Source: Pempheris klunzingeri (taxonomy: Eukaryota; Chordata; Actinopteri; Acropomatiformes; Pempheridae). Taken from it: a stretch of DNA of 64,000 nucleotides. The DNA lies in the NCBI RefSeq assembly GCF_042242105.1, contig NC_092031.1, positions 4,238,175-4,302,174 on the forward strand, read 5' to 3'. How positions within the stretch are numbered: position 1 is the stretch's first letter; each line of letters starts with the position of its first letter. Made by a program: the position numbers and the translations under genes. Of the stretch, positions 12,900-24,269 are shown piece by piece. Under the pieces are notes generated by a model, which ran no database searches, had not been told where the DNA came from, and was given only the letters and a program-made list of their open reading frames with translations.

Positions 12900-13759
12900 T
12901 ATTTCAGCTCTAATTGTATATAAGTGGTTTAATCTATGACAGAGCATCATATTTTATAAGCTTAAAATCTTAACTAGTTGCTACAGCTGCCAAATAATTG
13001 TAGTGGAGTAAAAGTAATATATCTCAAATTTATGATTTTAGTGCAGCGCTCGCAAACTTGACACAGAAAAGAAAAGTGAAACAAATGTGATCTCTGAACC
13101 ACAGACGTGTTGCCTAGTTATCACATTTGGGATGATAATCATTTAAAGAAAGACATGTGCACTTGCCAAACACTGTAGATATTATCAGGCACTGATCTGT
13201 GTATTAAGTATTAAGTATTAAGTAGGATAGTTCACTGTACCAGATAAGTCCGCCTACTGTGACAGACAAAATCAATCAATCAATTCTTCAAGAAAAGACT
13301 ACCGTACTACCTGTAATACTACAGGTCTGTTAAGAGCCGTACCTGGTCCAGTCTCACATGTGATGGGAAACTGCTGCAGAGCAGGGGCCGGTCCTGCTCC
13401 ATAAAACCGGGTCTCATGAATCCACCAGTACGGTCTCTCCCCAAACAGAACCCTGCCAAGGAAAGACCAAGAATCTTAGAATACAACTGCTCTCCCTCCT
13501 GTATGTGTTTGGATTGACACTGATACACCTGGACAGGTTACCATTTCAGCACCAAGTTGAGCCAGTCTCCGAGGACCGCCACCCAGATGAGCCTGAGCCC
13601 CGTGTCCCTCCGCAGGTGGAACCAGACTGGGAAGAAGAAGAAGAACGTGGTGTGCAGATCGGCCACTGCAGACGCCAGGCTAAACAAGCCCTCATACCTG
13701 CTGTATCTGGTCTGCAGGTGGACGGCCAGCTCAACCCCCCAGCTGTGGAGAAGATCCAT
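11756..13759 (-). CDS. g6pc1: glucose-6-phosphatase catalytic subunit, minus-strand copy
   Basis: Five exons (minus): 13542-13759, 13343-13452, 12554-12659, 12357-12472 and 11756-12264. Phases join to 1059 bp, 352 aa (mammalian enzyme 357). The multi-pass ER-membrane enzyme hydrolyses glucose-6-phosphate in the last step of gluconeogenesis and glycogenolysis. The PAP2-type phosphatase residues are present: Arg in GERPYWW (family Arg83), His in PSGHAMG (His119), and Arg and His in [11 protein letters not shown] (Arg170, His176). The C-terminus is DKNL, so the usual KKXX dilysine ER signal is incomplete. No N-X-S/T sequon remains in the loop where the mammalian enzyme is glycosylated. Exon 5 shares a near-identical block with the plus-strand copy. 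Which zebrafish g6pc1 paralogue it matches cannot be settled here. Confidence 0.94.
12760..13030. repeat. fragment of the AAGTAAAAGTACT-type teleost repeat
   Basis: TTTTACTGCTGCAGCTG at the left matches the same words at 455-475. TGTAGTGGAGTAAAAGTAATA at the right matches the other end of the family. The TA microsatellite has expanded inside it. It lies in intron 2 of the minus-strand g6pc gene. Confidence 0.5.
12844..12897. repeat. (TA)n microsatellite
   Basis: A long run of alternating T and A lies upstream of g6pc exon 3, inside intron 2 of the minus-strand copy and within a repeat-derived segment. Confidence 0.85.
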
Positions 13760-14939
13760 GATATCACGACCTCCGCCTGAGGATGATGTACTGAATCTGG
13801 GGTTGTTTTGTCAGGTAGCTTCTACCAAGCTCTTTCATGCAGTCCCCTTTGTTCTGCCACTGTGTGGTCCCCATTGGACTTTACTCAAGGCTAGCAACTT
13901 TGTTTGCCTTTAGGGGACAGTCCAGACAGGTTCCTTAACCTTTACACCCTTGGGCCCCCTCGGCTAAAATCCATCATTGCAGAAATCAGATGCCGGCCCT
14001 CTGACAAATCACAGATTTCAAAGAAAACCTTTTTTTTCTCTGATCAATTCTTGATCTTGGCTCACAGTCTATCCTGTCTCCAATGGATTGCATAGAGTGC
14101 GTCATTTGTTTCTTCTTACTCAGGCTTTGAACCCCAAAGTGTGAAATCAATAATGTGTCCCTAAAAACAGCAGCATGAGCTCATCTCAAACTTCCCTGCC
14201 AGACCTGTTAGTCATAGCAGAGCAGTAACTTGGACACCACCTACGACCGGCCAATCTGCCTTTCCTGCTTTATCACCAACTATCTCCTCAGCTTCTTCTC
14301 AGTCCAAACCTAATGATTTAATCATTGATCTCCTTATGTAACCTACAAATGGATCACCCCACCTATGAGATGTTTTAACCAAATCATCAAAAAAGCAATT
14401 ACATAACAGACAAATTATTACCAGTGGCAGCATGAACGGAAGAGGAATACTGTGAAATATCATTTTAAATGGAGTTAGTTAAGCCTGAACTTAAGCACTG
14501 TGGGCTGTTATTTGTTCTAAGAAATGAAAAGCTGATGTTTAAAAGTATTGTGTGGTTCATTGAAAAGCAAATGTCACTCTGCAAACTGTTGGTTTGTTTG
14601 TCATCTGTTTCATTTAGATCACAGTCATGAAATATAGCCACTGGTAAGCTGACTTCCTCTCTGTGCTGCGTACAGTAGTTCAGTGAGAAAGACACCTATT
14701 GATGTTTTGTTTCCCTGCAATCATTTCAACTTGTTTGTGTGACCAAAACCTCCCAAACTCTCCCAGTGAGTAATTCCTGGTGTTTTATTGCACATGTGCA
14801 AGGTCCAAAGATCATTGTGAGCATGCGTTAGGGTGATGGGTCCCTCTGGTATAAAACCAACCAGCTGTGTTACTGATAGCAACCGTCTAACTCACTCACA
14901 CATCACCAGACCGAGATTTGTCTCTCTCTCAAGGTTAAG
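13760..14939. promoter_or_regulatory. shared upstream region of the head-to-head g6pc pair
   Basis: The divergent start codons are 1180 bp apart. For the plus gene there is a TATA box (TATAAAA, 14850-14856) about 85 bp before the ATG and an HNF4-like direct repeat (AGGTCCAAAGATCA, 14801-14814). For the minus gene no TATA is seen. Near its start there is an HNF4-like TGGACTTTA (13875-13883) and a TTGTTTTG (13803-13810), whose complement CAAAACAA resembles the FOXO insulin-response element known from mammalian G6PC promoters. Site function is inferred from known liver regulation of this family. Confidence 0.55.
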
Positions 14940-16824
14940 ATGAACGCTATAATGGACGCCATGCAAGGCTTCGGGGTGAGCACCACCCACTACCTGCAGA
15001 CCAACTATCAGGACGCCCAGGGCTTGTTTCTCTGGGTCTCCTGGGCCGCGGATCTCAGGAACACCTTCTTCATCTTCTTTCCGCTTTGGTTTCACCTGCG
15101 GACTTCAGTGGGCATAAAGCTCATCTGGGTGGCCGTGATCGGGGACTGGCTTAACTTGGTCTTCAAATGGTGAGTCAGTTAAATGTTTGAATCAGAAGTC
15201 TTTGAGCTAAGTGTAAAATTAAATGTCCTCAACATTTTTTGCAGACTATAACAGAGAGCATGTTTCTGTCGTCTTCTTCAGGATTCTGTTTGGGGAGAGG
15301 CCTTACTGGTGGGTCCATGAGACGGCTTATTATGCAAAGAGCGTTCCTCCTCACATTGAGCAGTACCCCATGACCTGTGAGACTGGGCCAGGTGAGAAGT
15401 GCTGCACGTTGCAGGGTTGCTACATGGCTCCAGGTTTGAAGTCAGACTGCTGGGTGCAAAATCAGCTGCAAAATGATGTGATGATGTTTTATTCACTCAA
15501 GTCAGTTAAGCTTTGAAACAACAAGAATAACAACAAAAACACTGTCCTGCTTGAATGAATGAGCCACTGATATCTACCCTCTGTGTTTGTGATATCCAGG
15601 CAGCCCCTCTGGTCATGCTATGGGAGCCGCGGGTGTCTACTACACCCTGGTGACCTCCATCCTCGCCATCACGACCAGCAAGAAGAAACATGGGAGCAAG
15701 AAATCCACCAACAAGGATTGGTGAGTGAGAGAACTCATTCTGTAAAGTCTGGGAGGATCTATAAAACGCACAGCTTTGCTCTCTTGTCCGCATGGACGTC
15801 AATGTTGTTTACCATTTTCCATGCAGACCTTATCGCTGTGGACACACTATCTGTTCTGCACTGTGGTTGATCATTGACTTCTGAGAAGTAATGGTTGGAA
15901 AGTGGGGTTTATACATGAGTTGTTTTGACGTCCAGGCTCTTGGAAGTTCTCATGATAAGCCACAGAATAACTGTGTTAATTGTTATAGTGCTTTAAAAGG
16001 TTGACTAGCAAAAGCCAGACTGACTGAAATCTCGAGTGCTGCACCCTCAGTTTCGCCTGTTTCACAGTAAAATAATCTAAGTTGTCTGAATTGGTATTGT
16101 GACAGGTATCTGAAGGCTGTTTTGTGGACACTGTTTTGGGGAGTCCAGGTGTGTGTCTGCCTCTCCAGGGTCTTCATTGCCGCTCACTTTCCCCATCAGG
16201 TCATCGCTGGCGTCATCACTGGTCAGTAAACCCCATTTGGTATTTGGAGAACAATTTACAAGCCTGTGCTGGTACTTACTAGATAGCAGAATATTGACCT
16301 GGACATTTCTATGGATTCTAGGTATGATTGTGGCTGAGGCCTTCAACAGAATTCAGTGGATCTACAACGCCAGCATGAAGAAGTACTTCTACACGACCCT
16401 CTTCCTGACCTCCTTCGCTGTTGGCTTCTACCTCCTGCTCAAAGCTGTGGGCGTGGACCTGCTGTGGACCCTGGAGAAAGCCCAGAAGTGGTGCGTGAGG
16501 GCGGAGTGGGTCCACCTGGACAGCACGCCCTTCGCCAGCCTGCTGCGTAACATGGGCACCCTGTTTGGCCTGGGCCTGGGCCTGCACTCGCCCCTCTACA
16601 CCGAGACCAAGAGGAGCAGCAGCACGTTGGTCAAAGCAGGCTGTGTCATCAGCTCTCTGTTCCTGCTGCACCTGTTTGATTCCTTCAAGCCTCCCACGCA
16701 CACTATAGCCCTGTTCTACCTGCTGTCCTTCTGCAAGAGCGCCACCGTGCCTCTGGTCACAGTCAGCATCATCCCATACTGTGTGAACGGTGCTCTGAGC
16801 CTGCAGAACAAAAAGGGAGTGTGA
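14940..16824 (+). CDS. g6pc1: glucose-6-phosphatase catalytic subunit, plus-strand copy
   Basis: Five exons: 14940-15169, 15282-15391, 15600-15720, 16106-16221 and 16322-16824. Phases join to 1080 bp, 359 aa. The start is the first ATG ([12 protein letters not shown]), with an in-frame ATG four codons on. Catalytic residues are present: Arg in GERPYWW, His in PSGHAMG, and Arg and His in [11 protein letters not shown]. The hydrophobic segments match the nine-span ER enzyme. The tail ends KKGV, a proper KKXX ER-retrieval signal, unlike the neighbour. Exon 3 is longer than in the minus copy and carries a Lys-rich loop ([11 protein letters not shown]). No N-glycosylation sequon is seen in the luminal loop after exon 1. 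Exons 1-4 differ widely from the minus copy, but 16357-16614 is nearly identical to it. The gene faces a TATA box and an HNF4-like site. Confidence 0.95.
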
Positions 16825-17290
16825 GCCGCCAACTAAGATTATACAGACTCATGAAATGGAAGAGCCGAGTCTCTGCCAGATCCAAAAAAAAAAAACTTTC
16901 CTCTGGTTCTTTGTGCATTCACATGTCCAACTGATCCTGGAGAAAAGCCCACGAGATCAATGGGATCAATGGTCACTGGTGTCACTTGGACACTGAACTC
17001 GGTGAGCACCGTGTGACGCTAAGGGAAAGCACTACTCAGGACGCCCAGGCGCACTTACAAAGACCCATTTTCAATTCAGCAAAATGTGATAATTACTATT
17101 GTTTCCTGAACACACACGTCTGCTGTAGCAAGTGACTGCTTGCTGTGTTGAACCTCATTTTAAAGACAATAACAGTCACTCACGGCTTCAATATTATATT
17201 TCAACTGTAATAATAATGTACTTTAAATGTTGCAGAAAGTATTTTTGAAACTGTTTTGAATATTTTTAATAAAAAAATGTCTTGAAAATA
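16825..17290 (+). other. g6pc plus-copy 3' UTR with AATAAA signal
   Basis: The trailer after the stop contains AATAAA at 17268-17273, followed by T-rich sequence. This is a good candidate poly(A) site. Confidence 0.6.
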
Positions 17291-17369
17291 TATTAATTTT
17301 AGAGTCCCTGACTTACATTTTTCATGGAAGTGACTTAAGTAATTTGCCATTAAAATGTCAAAGTAAAAT

Positions 17370-17815
17370 AGAAGAAGCACTAAAATCAAATATAAAGAGG
17401 TGCATCGTGTTTGTGCAATGCAGTAATAATTTCTGGTATTATAAACTTTTTTATAAAATGTAGAAGAAGCGCAAATGCATGAACATGAAGAGGTGTGTCC
17501 TATTTAGTGAGAAGTTTTGGTACTGATTTAAAGTCTCTGCATCACATTACATGAAATATATTGAAAAATAATCATGAATTTTTCAATAAAAAATATTTAA
17601 GAATAGAAAAAGCACCAAAATACAATATGAAGAGGAGCCTCCCATTTGTGCAGTGCTGTGATCATTTCTGGTGTTGATTTGTTACTGTACCACATCACAT
17701 GCAAGCTATAGGACAAAATGACACTGAAGCAGATTTTTATCTTGATGAAAAATAGAAAAGGCACTAAAATGCAGTAATAAGAGGTGTGTCCTATGTGGCC
17801 TCTGGTATAATACCA
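17370..17815. repeat. degenerate tandem repeat, four copies
   Basis: Four related units begin near 17370, 17462, 17605 and 17753. Each opens with AGAA(G/A)AAGCRC, an A-rich stretch and (A)TGAAGAGG or a close variant. Copies 1 and 3 continue with TTTGTGCARTGC and TTTCTGGT. The first spacing is ~92 bp and the next two are ~145 bp. It lies just after the g6pc poly(A) site. Confidence 0.6.
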
Positions 17816-19644
17816 TAATTATATTATTATATGGCATTATAATACCATAATACCATCATTTGTTTTATAATATATACATATAATTTACACATTATCAATT
17901 AGATAAGGGTCTTATATATATTTTAAAAATATATATTAACAAAATCTCTTTGTTTTTATCCCGGTGTGGACCCCCTCCAGACATCCCTTGTCCCATTTAG
18001 GCTGTTAGATCATTAACTCAGCAGCAGAGCCCTGGCCTTTAGCCTGACTTGCAGCAGTGACATAGATCCACACGTCATAAAGCTGCTGAACATTCAATAT
18101 TTGTCTGTTTGTGTTTTTGTCAGAAGACATGCATGACATTCCTGATGACTTTCACTGCTGCGTCACAAAAACTGGGTCAAGACCTGATTTCAAATTAAAA
18201 ATGAGAGCCATATAGGTTTAAATAAACTGCTCACTACAAACACAGTCTTTCCATATCAGTGTTACTTATGTGTAGTTGTACAAAGGAAAGTTTTTGGTGC
18301 TTAAGGTGATGTTTTCTTCTACTTAGCTGCAAATTAGTTGTGTGTAAACATAAGGAGACAGAGTTGATTTATGAAGTGTGTGTGAGCATTGATTTCTTTA
18401 ATCAGTACTTTGAAGGGAACATTTGAGTTTATTAAAAACCGATCCAGAAAAACACCCCTCACAGCTCAGTGAAGCTGCTGATGTTGCATTAAATATACGA
18501 CCGCAGCGGTTCAGCTGAGACATGTGAGCTCCGCCACACGTTGTGTCAATGCCCTTTTTTAACCGGGTGATGGCAGCTTCTGTTTAAAATAAGGCTTGAC
18601 CCACATTTTACTGGCTGATTTGAATTGTTTTGTAGGTGGTGAAGCTTTGACTCATTTTCATGCAACGTAACAAATTATAAAATCAAAATAAAAGTTCTTC
18701 TACGTGTAACAAAACATTTTGTTATCTAAACCCAGTGTATGATCTTTAAAATGTGAAGCAAATCTAGGTGTATTTTCAGCTTGATTTTCTGAGAGTATCA
18801 AAAGTAAAACTACTAATCATGCAGTAAAATGGTCCTCGTCAGTGTTTTACTATTGAATACAATGTTTGTGGATTAATGTTACTGCTGCATTAATGTGCAT
18901 GTGGTATTTTACTGCTGAGAATGTTTAAAGTTGAGCTAATTTTAAACACTTTATATACTGTTTGGCAGTTTATTCTATAGCAGTGCATCATGTGGGATCA
19001 GCAGCTTAAGAAGTGGGAGAATTTCCTCTATCCATAAAGCAAACCTTATCGAAAAAAAAATCCAAATCACCAAATTTGGAGATACCATGTATCCAATGGG
19101 CAAGAATGCTGTGAAAAATTAAAATCAAAAGAGTAACTTAAACTGTCAGACAAATGAGTAAAAAGTGCAATATTTACCTCTGAGATGTTATAGAATAGAA
19201 GTATGAATTTAAATAAAATGAAAAAACTCAAGCAAGGTACAAGTTAATGTACTTAGTTGCTTCCACCAATGCAATGCCGGCCACAGCAGTAAAATAAGGC
19301 TTACACACTGTGCATTAGCATCAATAATATAGTATATATATAGAGTAACAAGTAGTTTTACTTGAAATGTAGCTTGTAATTGTTTTGTTCTTTCATTTGA
19401 GTAAATGCAGGACTCTTCTTATGATGAAGTACTTGTACATTGTGTGTTAATGTGTGGTTGTAATACCACTGAAGAACACAAGGTGGCGGTGTTTTGCCAC
19501 CAACTGCGAAATTCACCTGAATGCGGAACAGAAGCAGACGACCCCGGAAGCACTATGGCATCACACCTTAAAGTGTGAGCCCTGCAGCTGCTGGTGACAC
19601 TGTTGAATCCACAAAATGCAGACGGATTAAATAAAGACTCCAGC
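17816..19644. other. g6pc-zinc-finger intergenic region
   Basis: AT-rich DNA without a recognised gene. A teleost repeat fragment fills 18780-19270. The last 170 bp before the zinc-finger ATG hold a CTCF-like word (ACACAAGGTGGCGG, 19476-19489) and an ETS-like CCGGAAG (about 19545), and probably contain its promoter. No TATA box is seen. Confidence 0.5.
18780..19270. repeat. AAGTAAAAGTACT-type teleost repeat
   Basis: Contains AAAAGTAAAACTACTAATCA, GCAGTAAAATGG, GAGTAAAAAGTGCAATATTT and TACAAGTTAATGTACTTAGT, the same word order as the copy at 355-890. Confidence 0.55.
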
Positions 19645-22600
19645 ATGTCTAAAATGCAGGTGCTGAGGGCGCTGGTGGCCGAGAGACTGTCGGCAGCTGC
19701 GGAGGAGATATCCAGCGCTGTGGTGAGGAGGAGGATGGTGCACCCAGCAGGTGTGTGATACAAACAGGGGGGTCATTTCATGAAGTTTGGCCTTTAATCA
19801 GCCACAAACTAACATTGTTCTCATGCTCAGTTACTGCTGCACCTTCTGTTTTCAACTGCAAATCAAGAAACTATGCTTTTCACAATGAGAAACAAGGCTT
19901 CCCTTAAAAAAAATACAAGTAGTTAATAATAATCTTAACTAAACCAGTGAAAATGACTAAATCTAGATATGAACTAGACAGTTAATCTGCACTAAAATGT
20001 AACGAAATGCTATGAAGAAGTGTGGGGAAAACATCTGTGTAGTTTTGGGGCAGGAAAGCATGATATCAAAGGTGAGAAAAGATATTTATACTGATATTCT
20101 GGCTGCAAATCCACTATATTGCATAAATGTTTTTAAAAAAATATATGTTTTACTTAGTTTTACATTGTGAAACAACCAACAAAGAAATGCTTAAAAAAAT
20201 ATAGCAGCCAAGGCAAGTTTATTTAAACAGGACAACCCATTCACATCTGCAATTCAAAGAGCTTCACAAATGAAGCAGAGTGAATTAGATCAGCAAAAAG
20301 AACATATTAAGCAAAGTGCATTCAATTATTGAACAAAAAGAGCTTGCTGACTACGGTTGAAGCATGTTTGATACAAGCAGGTTGGTTCCAGAGCTGAACA
20401 CAGTTGTCTTTAAAAATAAAAAAGAGAGAATAAATACAGACACACAGAACATGGAGCATGCTTGAGGAAAAGCAACCTCAAACTTTAACTTAATTGTTTC
20501 CTTTTGCTCTTTCCTACAGATTTGTCACCTGAACAGCAGAGGGATGTCGTGCACAAGCGTCTGTCGGTGACCGCTGACGAGATCTTTAGGATCCTGGAGA
20601 TGATGATGAGTGAATATGAGGCCGAGGTCTCCGGCTCCCATGAGGACGTCGAACGCCGACACCAGCTGCTGAACATCACGTTGAAAACGGAGACGAATTC
20701 ACACAGAACAGGTAGATTGTTCATTATGACACATGAAAAGATTTGTGCGTTATGTAAAAATAGATTTATTTATTTACTCACTCTCATTAATGGCAAGAAG
20801 TTCCATTTGTGTACATTTTTGTGCAGCTTTGTAGCAACAAAATGTGATCCTGTGATCCTGTTGTATATTTGTGATGCGCTTTCTAAACCAAAACAACAAA
20901 GTGTCTGATAACATAATGGAAAGGATCCACACAGAGATGGACCTGTAAGATCCTCTTTGTTTAACCAGAATTAGTCGTTTTATCGCCCGGGTCACGGCCA
21001 CCAGACTCCATTGATAAAAGCAGTAATTTTACCTTGGAGAACACAGACATTCCTGATCTTGTTGCTGTGATTTTGGTGTTTTAACATATTAGTTCAGATG
21101 TGAACTAACTCTTTAGAAACACTGTAATGTTGTCAGACACTTAATATAATAATAATCTGAGCCTGAGCAAACAGTGGACAAAGCAATTGCCTCAAAGGTT
21201 CAGCCAGCTCTCAGCAGCCATTTCCATCTTAAATTATGTGAAAAAATATGAAAAAAGAAAAATATAAATATAATCTAAAAATACTTTAGAGTGATTCTAA
21301 AATCTCTTTATGCTCACTTGTTGTTGGAGGTAACTGTAACGCTGCAGAGGAGCGTTATTGTGCACATACAGCTTACTACAGTTTACTGAATCTTCTCTTG
21401 CACCTTCCCCCCAGGCAGACTGCCACCCTCTGTGCCAGACAGTGAAGACAACATTTATCCAGAGCAGCAGATTAGGAGCTCCAGCCAGGTCCAGAAGACG
21501 TCAAATCTCCTACAGATTAAAGACGCGTCTACAGAGACAGAGTGTGAGTTTATCCACGGTAAGGCCTCACATCTTCACCAAACACAACGAGCAGACAAGG
21601 GCACCTCAGCTATGATGGACACAGAGCTGCCACCCAGCGATGAGGAGGCTCTGTCATCACAAAATTCAGAAGCTGGGAGTGAAGATAATGATAGCGATGA
21701 GGAAGCTCTCAAATCCAAAAAAACATTGCACAGACAAAGTCAGGGAGCAGACTTTTGCAAAACGTGTGGAAGGCCTTTCTGGAAAGGGAAGGAAATAAGA
21801 AAATGTGCAATGAAAATTGCTTTAGCAAACAAAAGCCAAACTACAGGACAGAGCTGCTGCAGAGTCTGTGGAAAGTTTTTCCGGTACAAACGCTCTTTTC
21901 TGAAACACGTACTTAAACACGAACAGGGCTCAGATCTGTGCGGAGCCTGTGGGAAACATCTGGACTCCGACGAGAGCTTAAAGGTGCATTTACAAAGCCA
22001 CAATGAGGAAAACATCTGCAGGGATCAAACGGACGGCAGACAGTCCGAGGCGGAGTGCTCTGACGCCGACAGCAAAGCGGGTTACAGTGATGCGGACTGG
22101 AGGGGAAGCGAAGGAACTGAGAGCGACGACGAAGGCAGCAAGACACATGAGACCAAAGAAGCATCTTGCTTACAAAAGCCAAAGTCCAAAACAAAAATCC
22201 AAGGATCAGACAAACCTAAGAGACTTAAAAATGACAGTTGCCGAGATTTATCACATCTGAAATATCGCTGTAAAGTGTGCAGCAAGTCTTTCAGCTACAG
22301 AGCTTCTTTTCTGAAGCACGTGCAGGAAGACGAGAGGGATGCAGATCTGTGTGGGGTGTGCGGCAAACGCTTTGAGTCGGAGGAGAGCTTGAGGCTTCAC
22401 TTACAAACTTACATCCGAACGAATGACTGTGAAGTTTGTGGCAAACACTTTGACGGCCACAAACAGCTGGAGATGCACATGAGAACCCACACGGGAGAAA
22501 AGCCGTACGTCTGCACCGTGTGCGGCAAAGCGTTCGCTCAAAATGGGAATCTAATGGGACACATGAGGGCTCACACGGGGGAGAGGCCGTATGTTTGCAG

Positions 22601-23027
22601 CGTGTGCGGCCAGAGCTTCAGCTTTAAAGAGTACATGATGGCTCACATGAGAATCCACACCGGGGAGAAACCCTTTCTCTGCAGCGTCTGCGGGAAAGGA
22701 TTCAGACAAAGGGGGACTCTGAAAACACACATGATGATCCACACAGGAGAGTCCACGCACCAGTGCGGTGTGTGTAGCAAGAGGTTCTACAAGAATGGAG
22801 CGCTGAAGATCCACATGAGGTCCCACACGGGAGAGAAGCCATATTTGTGTAACGTCTGCGGGAAAAGCTTCACGGCGAGCGGCTCGCTGACCAAACACAT
22901 GGGCGTCCACAACGGGGAGCGAACGCACTGCTGCAGCGTCTGCGGCAAAGGGTTCTTGAGGAAAGAGGATCTGAAAAGACACGGTCAGACTCACAGGGAC
23001 GAATCCACACAGCTGACCAGTCTTTAA
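19645..23027 (+). CDS. C2H2 zinc-finger protein of a teleost-type family
   Basis: Three exons: 19645-19750, 20520-20711 and 21415-23027. Phases join to 1911 bp, 636 aa. Exons 1 and 2 encode a short N-terminal segment ([47 protein letters not shown]) of the kind found before many fish zinc-finger arrays. It takes the place of a KRAB or BTB domain, which are absent. Exon 3 starts acidic and Ser-rich. It carries two intact early fingers ([40 protein letters not shown]), two ligand-deficient fingers, then seven tandem fingers with TGEKP-like linkers. An additional degenerate finger begins FCKTCGRPF. It is probably a DNA-binding nuclear protein; the target and orthologue are unknown. A repeat occupies intron 1. 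Confidence 0.88.
20205..20425. repeat. teleost interspersed repeat (GGCAAGTTTATTT type)
   Basis: GGCAAGTTTATTTAAACAGG, GCAATTCAAAGAGCTTCACA and GGTTGGTTCCAGAGCTGA occur in the order of a repeat I know as abundant in fish. It lies in intron 1 of the zinc-finger gene and has no coding capacity. Confidence 0.55.
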
Positions 23028-24269
23028 TGCTGAGTCTGGGTGCCGCCTGTTAAAGGAATAGTTTTTGAAATACATTAATTTGCCTTGTGAGATTCAGAGA
23101 GGAAGATATTAATATACCAAATATTGGCAAGTTCCACAGTTGTGTTTCCTTTGTGAAAGTACATTGATCATTTGGGGGTTTTGGATTTTTGATCAGACGA
23201 AACAAGACATTTGTCATGGTAGATTTATCCTGACTATCCTTGTGATTATTCTCTTCATATTTTATCTAATTCATTAGAAGTCTGCTTCACTATATTTTAT
23301 TTTCTAGGCGGTGCTGCTATCTTGTCATCACATCAAGAAAATATTTGACGGATGAATTGATAATGAAAATAATAGTTAGCTGCAGCCTAAGTCTCACGTC
23401 TGTGTGCTTAAATACAGAGCTGGGTTAGCTTAGCTTAGCATAAACACTGGAAGCAACAGTCTGTCTGACTCTGTCCTAAGTTTAAAAAACCCTCAGGCAC
23501 GTGCAGAAATAAGTTTAGTTTGAAATGCATTTGTACTTGTTCAGCACACACTGTGACTTACAATAATATGTGTATATTTAGTGTAAACATGTCTGAAGAC
23601 TTCCCTTGAAGGCACACATAAATGTAAAAAAGATTAAATTAGAGTTGTTTAGTACTTAATGTTTCATTTACAATTTTGTTAGAATTTGACTTTAGTTCAC
23701 TGAAACTGGGTCAGTTATTAGTGGCATATTCAGATGGGATGTTTTGTTAAAGCCTGGACTGATCCCGTGTGCTTGTAAGTCTTTTGTCATTGGACTCAAA
23801 TTTACCAATATTCCAACATCTAATGGAGCAAAGTTTACTGGGGCTTCATACAACATTTCCTTAATTTGTTTCTAATGCAGAAAATGCTAAATTTAATCGT
23901 TGTGATCATATTGGCAGATTAGGTCAAATAAAAACATGGTTCGATATCTGAAATCTGATGCAAATGTAAAACATAGCAGTGTAGAAATTCTGGTCTTGCA
24001 AGTGTTAATTTATGTACCTGCAAATATGACCAGTTAAGAACAAATTTAATGAAAAATTTTACTTAAATTATTCAAAGACTGACTAAGAAAACTCTATTGA
24101 GGGCCTTTTAATTTAGATTATTTTTTTCTACAAAGATGTTGTTCTCTATATCATGTCAAATATTACCAGTCATGTTTTTGGTTTTTTTTGTTATGCAAAA
24201 TTATGTGTAAAAATATCAAATATTTGGTAATCATTTAACTTCCCTTTACTTATGAAAATAAAATATAGC
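23028..24269 (+). other. zinc-finger gene 3' flank and repeat
   Basis: AT-rich DNA after the stop. Candidate poly(A) hexamers AATAAA lie at 23927-23932 and about 24256. A repeat of the AGCTTAGCATAAA type covers roughly 23040-23480. Nothing else is recognised. Confidence 0.5.
23040..23480. repeat. AGCTTAGCATAAA-type teleost repeat, degraded
   Basis: AAAGGAATAGTTTTTGAAAT at the left and GGTTAGCTTAGCTTAGCATA plus CTGACTCTGTCC at the right match the two ends of the family. The middle is diverged. Confidence 0.5.

Noticed and set aside
22551-23075. A 174-codon minus-strand frame opposite the zinc-finger array
   Set aside because: It is an antisense shadow of repeated finger codons.
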